From Chroogloeocystis siderophila 5.2 s.c.1 (GTDB taxonomy: Bacteria; Cyanobacteriota; Cyanobacteriia; Cyanobacteriales; Chroococcidiopsidaceae), in contig NZ_MRCC01000009.1 of NCBI RefSeq assembly GCF_001904655.1, positions 162,565 to 226,564 on the forward strand: 64,000 nucleotides of DNA. The letters run 5' to 3'. The translations under genes and the position numbers were made by a program. Position 1 is the first letter of the stretch. Every line of letters starts with the position of its first letter. The notes under the pieces were generated by a model that worked only from the letters and a program-made list of their open reading frames with translations, ran no database searches and was not told the origin of the DNA. This document shows positions 16,828-25,419 of this stretch, one piece after another.

Positions 16828-17237
16828 TGAACTTCTCCAGTATGTTGTTGGTTTCGCAAACCGATCCGAGTTTAGCAATAACTAAATTCAATAACAATAT
16901 AAAAAACATATAAGTTTTTACTATCCCTGATAGGATTTACTTAACTGCGACGTCCTCAGGTGCGCATTGCGAACTTCTCAAATGGTTTAGAGTCAAAAGA
17001 TCGCTAAACCAATAATTACACTCCGCGTATCACACCAAAGCAAAAACGCGCTTCTCTCTTAGGAGAGATTTTGTAAAATAAGCAATGAAGATAACCTGCA
17101 AACAGAAACTCTTGAAACTCAAAAGCTTATGGCTTTATAGTCTATCAGACTTCAAACACGCGTTCAGTTTAATTGCTTACATCACATTTCTCAGTACTAC
17201 CTCTATATTCACTCTTACTGCATTATTCTAAAAACCT
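16828..17237. other. Divergent spacer before the oxidase operon
   Basis: No gene is supported. It must hold the promoters of the CP12-like gene (minus) and the oxidase operon (plus). A hairpin TCTCTC-TTAG-GAGAGA followed by TTTT lies at 17053-17072, within what would be the oxidase leader. No other motif is convincing. Confidence 0.5.
17053..17072 (+). terminator. Short hairpin with T-run in the oxidase operon leader (candidate attenuator)
   Basis: Six-base stem TCTCTC / GAGAGA around TTAG, directly followed by TTTTG. No plus-strand gene ends upstream, so if real it would be a leader terminator for the oxidase operon rather than the end of a gene. The stem is short, so this is tentative. Confidence 0.3.
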
Positions 17238-17735
17238 GTGTTTAAGTATCTTCCACCGCTCAACGAGCATAACCTTCCTTATCCTGATACGATTCACCCA
17301 ATTGTGGTGCATTTCGTGATTGCGATGGTGCTATTTGCAGTGTTTTGCGATATCCTTGCGTATTTTACAAAAAATGCCAAGTTGTATGAAGTTAGTTGGT
17401 GGAATCTAGCCTTTGCTACGGTTTCAATATTTATTGCGATTATTTTTGGACAGATTGAAGCAGGTTTAGCAGAACCTTACGCTGCATCGGTTTCAACTCT
17501 CAATGCTCATACAATTTTGGGCTGGTCGCTTTCGGGAATTCTGGCGATCATCACCGCCTGGCGCTATGTAATTCGGTTACAAGAAAGACCACAGCTACCC
17601 ATTCCTTATTTGGCGGTGAGTGTGTTGCTAGCTGGGCTAGTTTGCGTTCAGTCATACCTCGGTAGCTTACTTGTGTGGGTTTATGGCTTGCATACAATTC
17701 CTGTAGTAGAAGCAATTCGAGGAGGTCTGTCATGA
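17238..17735 (+). CDS. DUF2231 membrane protein 1 of the oxidase operon
   Basis: Membrane protein of 165 residues with four hydrophobic helices and the family signature HPIVVHFVIAMVLFAVF near residue 21. DUF2231 proteins carry conserved histidines in the membrane and are often encoded beside cytochromes or oxidases; a heme or electron-transfer role is suspected. Other histidines are seen (LNAHTILGWSLSG, GLHTIPVVEA). The start is GTG with no clear ribosome site. Its stop overlaps the ATG of the second DUF2231 gene, so the two are translationally coupled. They are divergent copies of one family. Confidence 0.78.
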   Translation: MFKYLPPLNEHNLPYPDTIHPIVVHFVIAMVLFAVFCDILAYFTKNAKLYEVSWWNLAFATVSIFIAIIFGQIEAGLAEPYAASVSTLNAHTILGWSLSGILAIITAWRYVIRLQERPQLPIPYLAVSVLLAGLVCVQSYLGSLLVWVYGLHTIPVVEAIRGGLS

Positions 17736-18328
17736 ATCCAGACCTGCTGAAACAGTGGGATAGTTTGGGAGTTAATGGATTGCCTTACATCATTCCTATT
17801 CATCCCAATTTAGTGCATCTCACTTTGGGGTTATTTATTGTTGCGATCGCCTTTGATATTGTCGGGGCGTTGTTTCCCGTCGAGAAAGCAATTTTTAAGT
17901 TTCTGGCGATCCCCGTTACCCGCTCATCACTGTTTGATGTCGGTTGGTACAATCTTTTGGCATCAGCCGTCATTACCTTTTTTACGGTCATGGCTGGTTT
18001 ATTTGAAGTTTCATTAGCTGTACCGCTTGCAGATGTCAAGAGTGCGTGGGGGCTTCATGCCTTGGAAACGATGATTCTCCACAGCGTCGGGGGAGTCCTC
18101 ATTTTGACCTTGATCGTAGGAATGACTGTTTGGCGTGGCTTTCAACGCTATCAATGGCGCAAAGACATGGCAAGACAAGTACAGTGGAGTTATCTTGCAG
18201 CTGGTTTATTTGTTTTTGCTCTGATGTTTGTACAAGGAACACTGGGCGCGCATCTGGGTGCTGAGTTCGGCATTCATGTGACAGCGGCTCAAATGCTGCA
18301 CTTAGGCGAAAATCCGAATCAATTATGA
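17732..18328 (+). CDS. DUF2231 membrane protein 2 of the oxidase operon
   Basis: Second DUF2231 membrane protein, 198 residues, with four helices and HPNLVHLTLGLFIVAI near residue 23. Histidines recur in membrane segments (GLHALETMILHSVGG, IHVTAAQMLHLGE). The ATG at 17732 is chosen because GGAGGT lies five bases upstream; the frame is open earlier but without a start signal. It overlaps the first DUF2231 stop as ATGA. The pair directly before an oxidase suggests they serve it, perhaps as heme-bearing electron donors or assembly helpers; that is inference from context. Confidence 0.78.
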   Translation: MNPDLLKQWDSLGVNGLPYIIPIHPNLVHLTLGLFIVAIAFDIVGALFPVEKAIFKFLAIPVTRSSLFDVGWYNLLASAVITFFTVMAGLFEVSLAVPLADVKSAWGLHALETMILHSVGGVLILTLIVGMTVWRGFQRYQWRKDMARQVQWSYLAAGLFVFALMFVQGTLGAHLGAEFGIHVTAAQMLHLGENPNQL

Positions 18329-18410
18329 GGCAGTAGTAAGCATTGCGTTTGTCTGCCACTTGTACAAAATTATCGTATTTGCAGTTCTCATTTATGGTGC
18401 GATCGCTGTC

Positions 18411-19397
18411 ATGATGAAACTCCGTGCAATTATAGTTATAAGTATCTATGCCATCCTGGTGGCGCTGGCTAGCTTTTGGATGGCGAAACAATCATATTCT
18501 TGGTTTCCGCCAGAAGCAGCAGCCGAAGCAAAGTTACTTGATGATTTATTCAGTCTCTTCACTGGATTAGGCACGTTCATTTACTTAGGTGTAATTGGAC
18601 CTTTTCTGTACTCATTGGTCTTTCATCGAGCCGGTAAGTATGATCTCAGCGATGGTCCCCCCATAGAAGGTAATACCTGGCTGGAGATTGTCTGGACGGC
18701 TGTCCCCTTAGTTTTGGTATTAACGCTTTCCTTCGTTAGCTATCGGACTTACGAGAAAATGGCGGTGCGCGGCCCAATGGAACTAGTACACTTACATATG
18801 CCGCAGATGATGCAACCTGCTTACGCTGAACCTTTTGATAGCACGCCGCAGCAGGAGATTCAAAAAGCAGTAGAAACGGCTCCGATTGAGCAAATTAACG
18901 TAATTGCTAAACAATGGGCATGGATTTTCCACTATCCACAACAGGATATCACTAGCACCGAGTTACATTTACCTGTTGATCGCCGCGTACGGTTCACATT
19001 ACGCTCCGAGGATGTGTTGCATGGTTTTTATATACCAGCTTTTCGCCTCAAGCAAGATGTCGTTCCCAATCACGAAATCGATTTTGAACTGACTCCGGTG
19101 AAAACTGGAACCTATCGCCTGCGCGATTCGATGTTTAGCGGTACTTACTTTGCGGCAAATCAAGCTGATGTCGTTGTTCAACCATTCAACGAGTATCAAC
19201 AATGGCTTGCCGATGCTGCTACTGCGTCGCCTAGCCCTGCGTTTAATCAGGCTGCTTTTGAATACAGCAAAGCTAATGACCGCGAAGGTGCAACAAAAGA
19301 TAAAGTAGCCGTTCGCGGTTGGGAGACAATCCCACCAGCAGCACCACCTGTAGTGAATTATGCTCCCAAGCATGAACCTGATAGCCCGCCTGCTTAA
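18411..19397 (+). CDS. ctaC: Cytochrome oxidase subunit II lacking the CuA site (ARTO type)
   Basis: Subunit II of a heme-copper oxidase: two N-terminal membrane helices (about residues 5-25 and 50-70, then 95-115) followed by a periplasmic cupredoxin domain. In that domain DVLHGFYIPAFRLKQDVVPN is typical, but the CuA loop, normally C-x3-C-x3-H-x2-M, reads YRLRDSMFSGTYFAANQADV; both cysteines, the histidine and the methionine are gone. Loss of CuA is known for ARTO subunit II in cyanobacteria and for quinol oxidases, so cytochrome c is unlikely to be the donor. The frame is open from a TTG at 18360; the ATG at 18411 (or 18414) fits the family better. No clear ribosome site exists for either. 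Confidence 0.9.
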   Translation: MMKLRAIIVISIYAILVALASFWMAKQSYSWFPPEAAAEAKLLDDLFSLFTGLGTFIYLGVIGPFLYSLVFHRAGKYDLSDGPPIEGNTWLEIVWTAVPLVLVLTLSFVSYRTYEKMAVRGPMELVHLHMPQMMQPAYAEPFDSTPQQEIQKAVETAPIEQINVIAKQWAWIFHYPQQDITSTELHLPVDRRVRFTLRSEDVLHGFYIPAFRLKQDVVPNHEIDFELTPVKTGTYRLRDSMFSGTYFAANQADVVVQPFNEYQQWLADAATASPSPAFNQAAFEYSKANDREGATKDKVAVRGWETIPPAAPPVVNYAPKHEPDSPPA

Positions 19398-19440
19398 AGT
19401 GGCTTGCTTTGATTAAGAGCGATCAAGGATGAGTAATTTT

Positions 19441-21150
19441 ATGACAAACATTTCGCTTGAGGCTCCAGAAGTCGTTCGCGGACAGCCCTACCCTGGTGCG
19501 CCCGATAACTGGAAGCGATTTTTTACCTTCAGCACCGATCACAAAGTCATCGGCATTCAATATATCGTCACATCGTTCTTCTTTTTCTTGATCGGTGGTA
19601 CGTTTTCGATGATTATGCGAGGCGAACTGATTACCCCCGATGCAGATTTAGTCGATCGCACTGTTTATAATGCGCTGTTCACAATGCATGGCTCAATCAT
19701 GCTGTTTATGTGGACATTTCCCGTTTTGGTCGGACTCGGAAATTATTTAGTACCGCTGATGATCGGGGCGCGCGATATGGCATTTCCCCGACTTAACGCG
19801 GTTTCTTTCTGGATGATTCCTGTAGTAGGCATTCTCATGCTATCCAGTTTTCTCGTCCCAGGAGGTCCATCGCAGTCAGGATGGTGGGCTTATCCGCCAG
19901 TAAGTTTGCAAAACCCGACAGGAAATCTCATCAACGGACAGGTGTTATGGATTTTGGCAGTCGCAATTTCCGGCGTATCTTCGATCATGGGCGCGGTGAA
20001 TTTTGTCACCACCATCTTTCGGATGCGTGCACCAGGAATGACCTGGTTTAGAACACCTGCGTTTGTATGGTCGGTACTAGCGGCGCAGTTGATTCAACTG
20101 TACGGGCTACCAGCGCTGACAGGCGGTGCGGTGATGCTGTTGCTCGATCTTACGATCGGTACGAGTTTTTTTGCTCCAGAGCGGGGGGGTAATCCTATAT
20201 TGTATCAACATTTTTTCTGGTTTTACTCGCATCCGGCAGTTTATGTCATGATTCTGCCAGTATTTGGGATGTATTCTGAAATTTTGCCCGTTCATGCGCG
20301 TAAACCGTTATTCGGCTATCGCGTGATCGCAGCGTCATCAATTCTCATCACAATCATTAGTGGCTTTGTGTGGGTGCATCATATGTTTGCTAGTGCGACT
20401 CCTGGCTGGATGCGGATGTTTTTCATGGTGACGACGATGCTAGTCGCAATTCCCTCTGGTATCAAAGTTTTTGGTTGGGTAGCAACGATTTGGGGCGGCA
20501 AAATTCGCTTCACGACACCAATGTTATTTGCACTTGGTGGCATTAGTAACTGGGTATTTGCCGGAATCACAGGAATTTTTCTTGGATCAGTGCCGATTGA
20601 TATTCATGTCAATAACACTTACTTTGTCGTGGGACATTTCCATTACGTGCTGTATGGCGCGATCGTCATGGGGATCTATGCCGGAATTTATCACTGGTTT
20701 CCTAAGATGACTGGACGTATGTATTACGAAGGTTTGGGCAAGCTGCACTTTGCGCTAACTTACCTAGGAACCGCGTTAACCTTCGTGCCGATGCATCCCC
20801 TAGGATTAATGGGAATGCCACGTCGCGTCGCCTCCTATGACTTAGAATTTGCCTACTGGAACGTCATCGCGAGTATTGGCGGTTTTCTGTTAGGACTGTC
20901 TACACTACCATTTATTCTCAACATGGTGAGTTCCTGGATTCGCGGCGAGAAAGTGGGTAACAATCCTTGGCGAGCCTACGGCTTAGAGTGGCTTACCTCA
21001 TCACCCCCAACGGTGGAAAACTTTGAAGAACTGCCAATTGTGGTTTCGGGTCCCTACGGCTACGGTAGAAATCAACCACTCGTAGGAAATACTCCTAATC
21101 CAGAGTTGACTGAATTTCCTGAATCTCTCACACAGCAGCAAACATCATGA
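19441..21150 (+). CDS. ctaD: Heme-copper oxidase subunit I, A2-type
   Basis: Catalytic subunit with about 12 helices that reduces oxygen at a heme-CuB centre. Ligands visible are MHGSIMLFMW (low-spin heme His), FYSHPAVYVMILP (CuB His and cross-linked Tyr), HHMFASATPG (CuB His pair), and GHFHYVLYGAIVMG (heme ligands). The K-channel Lys is in IPSGIKVFGW. The D-channel glutamate of HPEVY is replaced: YSHPAVY is the YS form that defines A2-type enzymes. The 569-residue start at 19441 is favoured because AAGGATGAG sits at a good distance; an ATG four codons earlier overlaps that signal. Its stop overlaps the subunit III start. Confidence 0.96.
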   Translation: MTNISLEAPEVVRGQPYPGAPDNWKRFFTFSTDHKVIGIQYIVTSFFFFLIGGTFSMIMRGELITPDADLVDRTVYNALFTMHGSIMLFMWTFPVLVGLGNYLVPLMIGARDMAFPRLNAVSFWMIPVVGILMLSSFLVPGGPSQSGWWAYPPVSLQNPTGNLINGQVLWILAVAISGVSSIMGAVNFVTTIFRMRAPGMTWFRTPAFVWSVLAAQLIQLYGLPALTGGAVMLLLDLTIGTSFFAPERGGNPILYQHFFWFYSHPAVYVMILPVFGMYSEILPVHARKPLFGYRVIAASSILITIISGFVWVHHMFASATPGWMRMFFMVTTMLVAIPSGIKVFGWVATIWGGKIRFTTPMLFALGGISNWVFAGITGIFLGSVPIDIHVNNTYFVVGHFHYVLYGAIVMGIYAGIYHWFPKMTGRMYYEGLGKLHFALTYLGTALTFVPMHPLGLMGMPRRVASYDLEFAYWNVIASIGGFLLGLSTLPFILNMVSSWIRGEKVGNNPWRAYGLEWLTSSPPTVENFEELPIVVSGPYGYGRNQPLVGNTPNPELTEFPESLTQQQTS

Positions 21151-21776
21151 CAGTAGAAAGAGCGAACCCCTCCGGGGAGCTACGCAACGCACAAAACGTT
21201 GAAGCTAACGTTCGACAGCACCAGGAACATGACGCAGCAGGTAATAGTAAGTTCGGCTTTATCGTGTTTCTGCTGTCGGAAAGCGTTATTTTTCTGAGCT
21301 TCTTTGCAGGTTACATTGTCTACAAAACCACGACTCCTGATTGGTATCCACCAGGGGTAACAGGGTTGGAAACAAAAGAACCACTGATTAATACGCTCGT
21401 ACTGGTATCGAGTAGTTTTGTGATCTACGTCGCTGAGCGTTATTTACACGATAAAAAACTGTGGGGCTTTCGCCTCTTTCTCTTAGCCACTATGGCAATG
21501 GGCAGCTATTTTCTATTCGGACAAGCTGTGGAATGGCAGGGTTTACCCTTTAGCTACCAGTCAGGTGTGTTCGGCGGTACATTCTTTTTATTAACAGGAT
21601 TTCATGGCTTGCACGTTCTCACTGGAATTCTCCTGCAAGCATTGATGTTGGTGCGATCATTTATCCCTGGTAATTACGACAACGGTTTTTTTGGTGTTGA
21701 AGCAACGTCTTTATTCTGGCACTTTGTTGATGTCATTTGGATTGTGTTGTACACGCTAATTTATGTTTGGCAGTAG
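21147..21776 (+). CDS. ctaE: Cytochrome oxidase subunit III
   Basis: Membrane protein of 209 residues with five predicted helices, the short form of subunit III. Typical features are FIVFLLSESVIFLSFFAGYI near residue 35 with the conserved Glu, TFFLLTGFHGLHVLTGI near residue 148, and the terminal SLFWHFVDVIWIVLYTLIYV. It overlaps the stop of subunit I by four bases and precedes the GMC oxidoreductase by nine, so all four should be made from one transcript. Confidence 0.94.
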   Translation: MTVERANPSGELRNAQNVEANVRQHQEHDAAGNSKFGFIVFLLSESVIFLSFFAGYIVYKTTTPDWYPPGVTGLETKEPLINTLVLVSSSFVIYVAERYLHDKKLWGFRLFLLATMAMGSYFLFGQAVEWQGLPFSYQSGVFGGTFFLLTGFHGLHVLTGILLQALMLVRSFIPGNYDNGFFGVEATSLFWHFVDVIWIVLYTLIYVWQ

Positions 21777-21785
21777 GAGAATCCC

Positions 21786-23288
21786 ATGATCGTTGACGAC
21801 CAATACTATGACGTTATTATTGTTGGTACGGGCGCAGGTGGTGGAACATTAGCACGCAAGCTAGCACCCACAGGGAAAAAGATCTTGCTGCTTGATCGCG
21901 GAGAATTGATCTATCGCGAAAGCTCAGAATTAGTCGATACAGAAATTTTCAAAAAAGAGCAATTTCACGCGCCTGAATCTTGGTATGACAATACAGGAGA
22001 GCCATTTTATCCGCAAACGTACTACGCCGTTGGTGGAAATACAAAGATCTGGAGTGGCGTTTTGCAGCGAATGCGCGAACGTGACTTTGAGGAAGTAAAG
22101 CATCAAGGCGGAATTTCTCCTGCATGGGCACTGCAATATCAAGACTTTGAGCCTTACTACACTGAAGCCGAGAAGTTATATCAAGTACACGGTAAACTTG
22201 AAGATGACCCCACCGAACCGCCGCATAGCGAACCTTATCCTTTTGCAGAAGTGGCGCACGAGCCAATGGTGCAACGCATTGGTGAAACGCTCACTGATCA
22301 AGGGTTGCATCCTTTTTATTTACCGCTAGGATTAGGCGATCGCGGTAGAACTGATGCGGAAGATACCGGAGTTAGCCCCGTTCTCAAGAACGAAAACGTG
22401 ACGCTCAAAACCTCTGCACAGGTTGTTTGTCTACATACCAACCCATCAGGTTCGGAGATCAAAGCTGTTCAAGCAAAAATTGGCGAACAGTCCTATTTAT
22501 TTTTGGGTGATATTATCGTGCTTGCCTGTGGTGCAGTGAACTCGGCGGCATTGCTGCTACGGTCTGCTAATGAAAAACACCCGAACGGAATTGCCAATGG
22601 TTCTGGTTTGGTAGGACGAAATTTGATGAAACAACTGCTATCGGTTGTAGTGCAGTTAACCGCTACCTCTAATTCTGGTACATTTTCCCGCACGCTGGGG
22701 CTAAATGATTTTTATTGGGGTGATAAAGATTTTCCGTATCCGATGGGTCACGTGCAAAACTCTGGGGGCATTTTTCAAGATGTCATTTTCGCCGAAGCAC
22801 CACCGATTTTGTCTGTATTGTCGAGGCTGATGCCAGATTTTGGCTTGCGACAGTTAGCAACGCATTCAATCGGTTGGTGGCTGAAAACCGAAGATTTACC
22901 CCATCCCGACAATCGCGTTCATTATGTGGGAGATAAATTACGAATTGACTATACTGCAAACAATGTAGAAGCGCACGATCGCTTAGTCTATCGTTGGGTT
23001 GATGTGTTGAAAAGCGTTGAACAGTCGCAACCTAATGTATTCAATCGCACAACACATCCGCGCAGTGATATGCCGATCCAGGTTGTTGCACATCAGTGCG
23101 GTACGTGTCGCTTTGGCGAAGATCCAGCCACTTCGGTATTGGATCTTAACTGTCGCGCCCACGAAGTCCACAATCTTTATGTTGTCGATAGCAGCTTTTT
23201 CCCGTCTCATGCTAGCGTGAGTCCTGGTTTAACCGTCATCGCTAATGCTTTGCGAGTGGGCGATCGCTTAATCGAGCAGTTGAAGTAA
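21786..23288 (+). CDS. GMC-family FAD oxidoreductase encoded in the oxidase operon
   Basis: Flavin enzyme of the glucose-methanol-choline family, 500 residues, which would oxidise an alcohol or sugar. The FAD loop is VIIVGTGAGGGTLARKL near residue 10. AVGGNTKIWSGVLQRM is the usual flavin-contact region, and HQCGTCRFGEDPATS near residue 436 supplies the catalytic His. The second catalytic position, normally Asn or His in N-P-x-L-T, reads SVSPGLTVIANAL, so Ser replaces Asn. No signal peptide is seen. AGGAG precedes the ATG and the gap to subunit III is nine bases. Electrons may pass through quinone to the neighbouring oxidase; this is inference. Confidence 0.88.
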   Translation: MIVDDQYYDVIIVGTGAGGGTLARKLAPTGKKILLLDRGELIYRESSELVDTEIFKKEQFHAPESWYDNTGEPFYPQTYYAVGGNTKIWSGVLQRMRERDFEEVKHQGGISPAWALQYQDFEPYYTEAEKLYQVHGKLEDDPTEPPHSEPYPFAEVAHEPMVQRIGETLTDQGLHPFYLPLGLGDRGRTDAEDTGVSPVLKNENVTLKTSAQVVCLHTNPSGSEIKAVQAKIGEQSYLFLGDIIVLACGAVNSAALLLRSANEKHPNGIANGSGLVGRNLMKQLLSVVVQLTATSNSGTFSRTLGLNDFYWGDKDFPYPMGHVQNSGGIFQDVIFAEAPPILSVLSRLMPDFGLRQLATHSIGWWLKTEDLPHPDNRVHYVGDKLRIDYTANNVEAHDRLVYRWVDVLKSVEQSQPNVFNRTTHPRSDMPIQVVAHQCGTCRFGEDPATSVLDLNCRAHEVHNLYVVDSSFFPSHASVSPGLTVIANALRVGDRLIEQLK

Positions 23289-23495
23289 TGCGTTAATTGC
23301 ATCAACTCATCGCTTAACCCCGCTTGGCGTTCAAATACATTCTTAAATAATTGCCGTAAAAACGGCTGAACTTCGGGTAATTGTTGCCAAGCCGATTCCC
23401 GAAAAAAGGTTTCTTTCGTTCTTTTTCGTTTGTTTCTAACGAATTTAAATACTCTTGCTGTAAACAGTGCATAAGCAATAGTCTGAGCATAGTAT
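23285..23495 (-). pseudogene. Fragment of a type IIG restriction-modification (N6 DNA methylase) enzyme
   Basis: One minus-strand frame right after the GMC gene reads YAQTIAYALFTARVFKF, then FFRESAWQQLPEVQPFLRQLF and ERQAGLSDELMQLTHYF. The YAQTIAYGLF-AR ... PFLRKLF pattern is the N-terminal helical region of large Eco57I-like restriction-methylase fusions. Only about 70 residues remain, with a stop just upstream and loss of similarity at the GMC gene boundary. It is a relic with no methylase motifs left. Recognition is from memory of the motif, so a search should confirm it. Confidence 0.62.
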
Positions 23496-23507
23496 ATCTA
23501 CAAAGCT

Positions 23508-23877
23508 CTAATTTTTGTTATCTGCGGTCAGTTGTAGTGTAAGCAGTAGTTCTGTTGTAGAACTTTTTAGCAGTTTATGCAAATCTTCATCTGTCTTTTC
23601 AGCTACATAAACTTGAGTCATTGCTTGTTTGATCTGTCGCGCGGCTTCTATATGGCGGTTAGCGATTTCTTCTGCGATATCAGCAGTCAATATCTTTTCT
23701 ATGATTGCTAAGATTTTGTTGCAAAGCCACAATTTGTATTGCTAACGGTGAAGGTTGATATTGAATAGTAGGAAACATCCAATTAGCAAATTGCGATTGT
23801 GTCTGCCTTAACTTTAAAGCCAGTTCGCGCATCATGCCAATACATAGTTGATTTACAATTAATGTCTTGAATAGCAT
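23508..23877 (-). pseudogene. Frameshifted small gene of unknown function
   Basis: Two minus-strand frames join into one plausible protein of about 120 residues: the first begins MLFKTLIVNQLCIGM and runs to LAIQIVALQQNL, and the second continues AIIEKILTADIAEEIANRH and ends at TADNKN. The switch is near 23715, at a run of A-rich codons where the two frames encode similar strings. A one-base indel explains the break. The product is helical and charged, with no family recognised. It is directly upstream of the restriction-enzyme fragment and may belong to the same lost unit. Confidence 0.5.
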
Positions 23878-24187
23878 CTTCTTGCACCTGAAAACACAAG
23901 ATTTGATATAGCAAATGACCTCAGTATAGCCACGGAGAGGTGTAAAAACTAGAAGAATTGCACAGGGATCGTGAAACCTTTAAAATATCACCGAGGTAAA
24001 AGTAAAAAATCTGCTGAAAGTGAGTCGGTAGTGAATAGAAAATTATCAATTGTTAATTTTTTAGTGCTGTGCCAAGTAATGAATAACTCTGTACTTGGTT
24101 TAAAGCACGCAAAATAAAAGTTTTGCGCGAAAGACAAAATTCAAACCTCAACAAATACGGGTAAGATACCCCTTACTCAAAACTCAA

Positions 24188-25096
24188 ATGTCATTTTTAT
24201 CTTTAGACTTGAGCTTAACAGGTGAATTAGCCGCTTTATCTGCTGCTTGCTTGTGGGCGGTGGCTTCAGTTATCTATAGTCGCGTTGGACAAACGATTCA
24301 TCCTCTCGAACTCAACTTGTTCAAAGGTGCGATCGCAGTTGTTCTTTTGCTATTCACTATATTCATTAGTGGCGATGTTCTCCCTCCATTGGCATTTAAC
24401 GATTATTTATTCTTCATACTAAGTGGAATGCTGGGCATCGGTTTAGGCGATTCTGCGTTCCTGACTGCCTTAAAATACCTCGGTGCGCGGCGAACCTTGC
24501 TCATGGAAACCTTAGCACCGCCAATGACTGCAATTTTGGCGTTGCTCTTTCTTCAAGAACAGTTGAGTTTTGCTGCTTGGTGTGGTATTATACTCACTAT
24601 TGTGGGAATAGCGTGGGTATTAAGCGAAAGAACTCCTAATATTGGCACGCACCACCCAACTCATTTACTACGCGGTATCAGTTTCGGCATTTTAGCCGCG
24701 ATCGCTTTAGCAACAGGTGCAGTACTTTCTCGCGCTGTGTTTGCCACAACAACTGTTAGCTCATTGTGGGCGGCACTTTTGCGCTTGAGTGGTGGTTTAT
24801 GCATACTCATACCATGGGTAGCGCTGAAAACACGTAGTTCTGGGCTAAAATTGCCCTCACGACGCGCGATCGCTGCAATTTTCATCGCATCTTTTACCGG
24901 AACTTATCTCGGAATTTGGCTGCAACAAACTGCTATTAAATTGACAGCGGCAGGAATTGCGCTAACACTGACTAATACAAGTCCTTTATTTGTCTTACCA
25001 CTTGCAGCAGCGATGGGCGAACGAATTAGCTTCCGAGCGATCGCCGGTGTAGCAATTGCGATCGCGGGAATTGCTGTCTTATTTTATTTGCAATAG
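24188..25096 (+). CDS. EamA/DMT-family transporter
   Basis: Inner-membrane transporter of 302 residues with ten predicted helices arranged as two EamA repeats (about residues 12-135 and 155-300). The N-terminal repeat starts LAALSAACLWAVASVIYSR and holds GIGLGDSAFLTALKYLGA; the second starts GISFGILAAIALATGAVLS. Members export metabolites or amino acids; the substrate cannot be inferred. The gene stands alone between gene debris and an oxygenase gene. Confidence 0.88.
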   Translation: MSFLSLDLSLTGELAALSAACLWAVASVIYSRVGQTIHPLELNLFKGAIAVVLLLFTIFISGDVLPPLAFNDYLFFILSGMLGIGLGDSAFLTALKYLGARRTLLMETLAPPMTAILALLFLQEQLSFAAWCGIILTIVGIAWVLSERTPNIGTHHPTHLLRGISFGILAAIALATGAVLSRAVFATTTVSSLWAALLRLSGGLCILIPWVALKTRSSGLKLPSRRAIAAIFIASFTGTYLGIWLQQTAIKLTAAGIALTLTNTSPLFVLPLAAAMGERISFRAIAGVAIAIAGIAVLFYLQ

Positions 25097-25419
25097 CTGA
25101 GTGCATGACTTAGCGGTTAGTTACTACTGACTAGTCACTAGCCACCATTTTGCCACCATTTTTATCATCACTCAGCAACGGATTGCAAATCATGGGAAGT
25201 GGATACAGTTTGCGGAACCGCGAATAAATTCGCGATGCTATCAAGCAAATTTCCTCAAAAATAACGATGTTTTAAGGTTCATGAGGATTTTCTTATCATT
25301 TTTACGCTTTACTTACAAAAGCGCTTGATTTACCAATTTTCTTCAAAGATTTCGTTAAAGATATGGCATTTTAAGAAGAATTACTTAGGCTAAACAACGT
25401 AAGTATTTTTTCTAAAAAT
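25097..25419. other. Spacer with a CGCGAAT palindrome
   Basis: AT-rich stretch without a supported gene. It contains the palindrome CGCGAATAAATTCGCG at 25219-25234, related to strings at 28186-28203, and probably the promoter of the PhyH-like gene. Nothing else stands out. Confidence 0.5.
25219..25234. repeat. CGCGAATAAATTCGCG palindrome
   Basis: Seven-base arms CGCGAAT and ATTCGCG (one base overlapping centre). Similar strings, GCGAATTTATTCGCG at 28187-28201 and GAATTCATTCGCC at 51129-51141, suggest pieces of one cyanobacterial hairpin repeat family. Confidence 0.55.

Noticed and set aside
18099..18491. 130-codon minus-strand frame over DUF2231-2 and subunit II
   Set aside because: Antisense to two clear membrane-protein genes; no family features.
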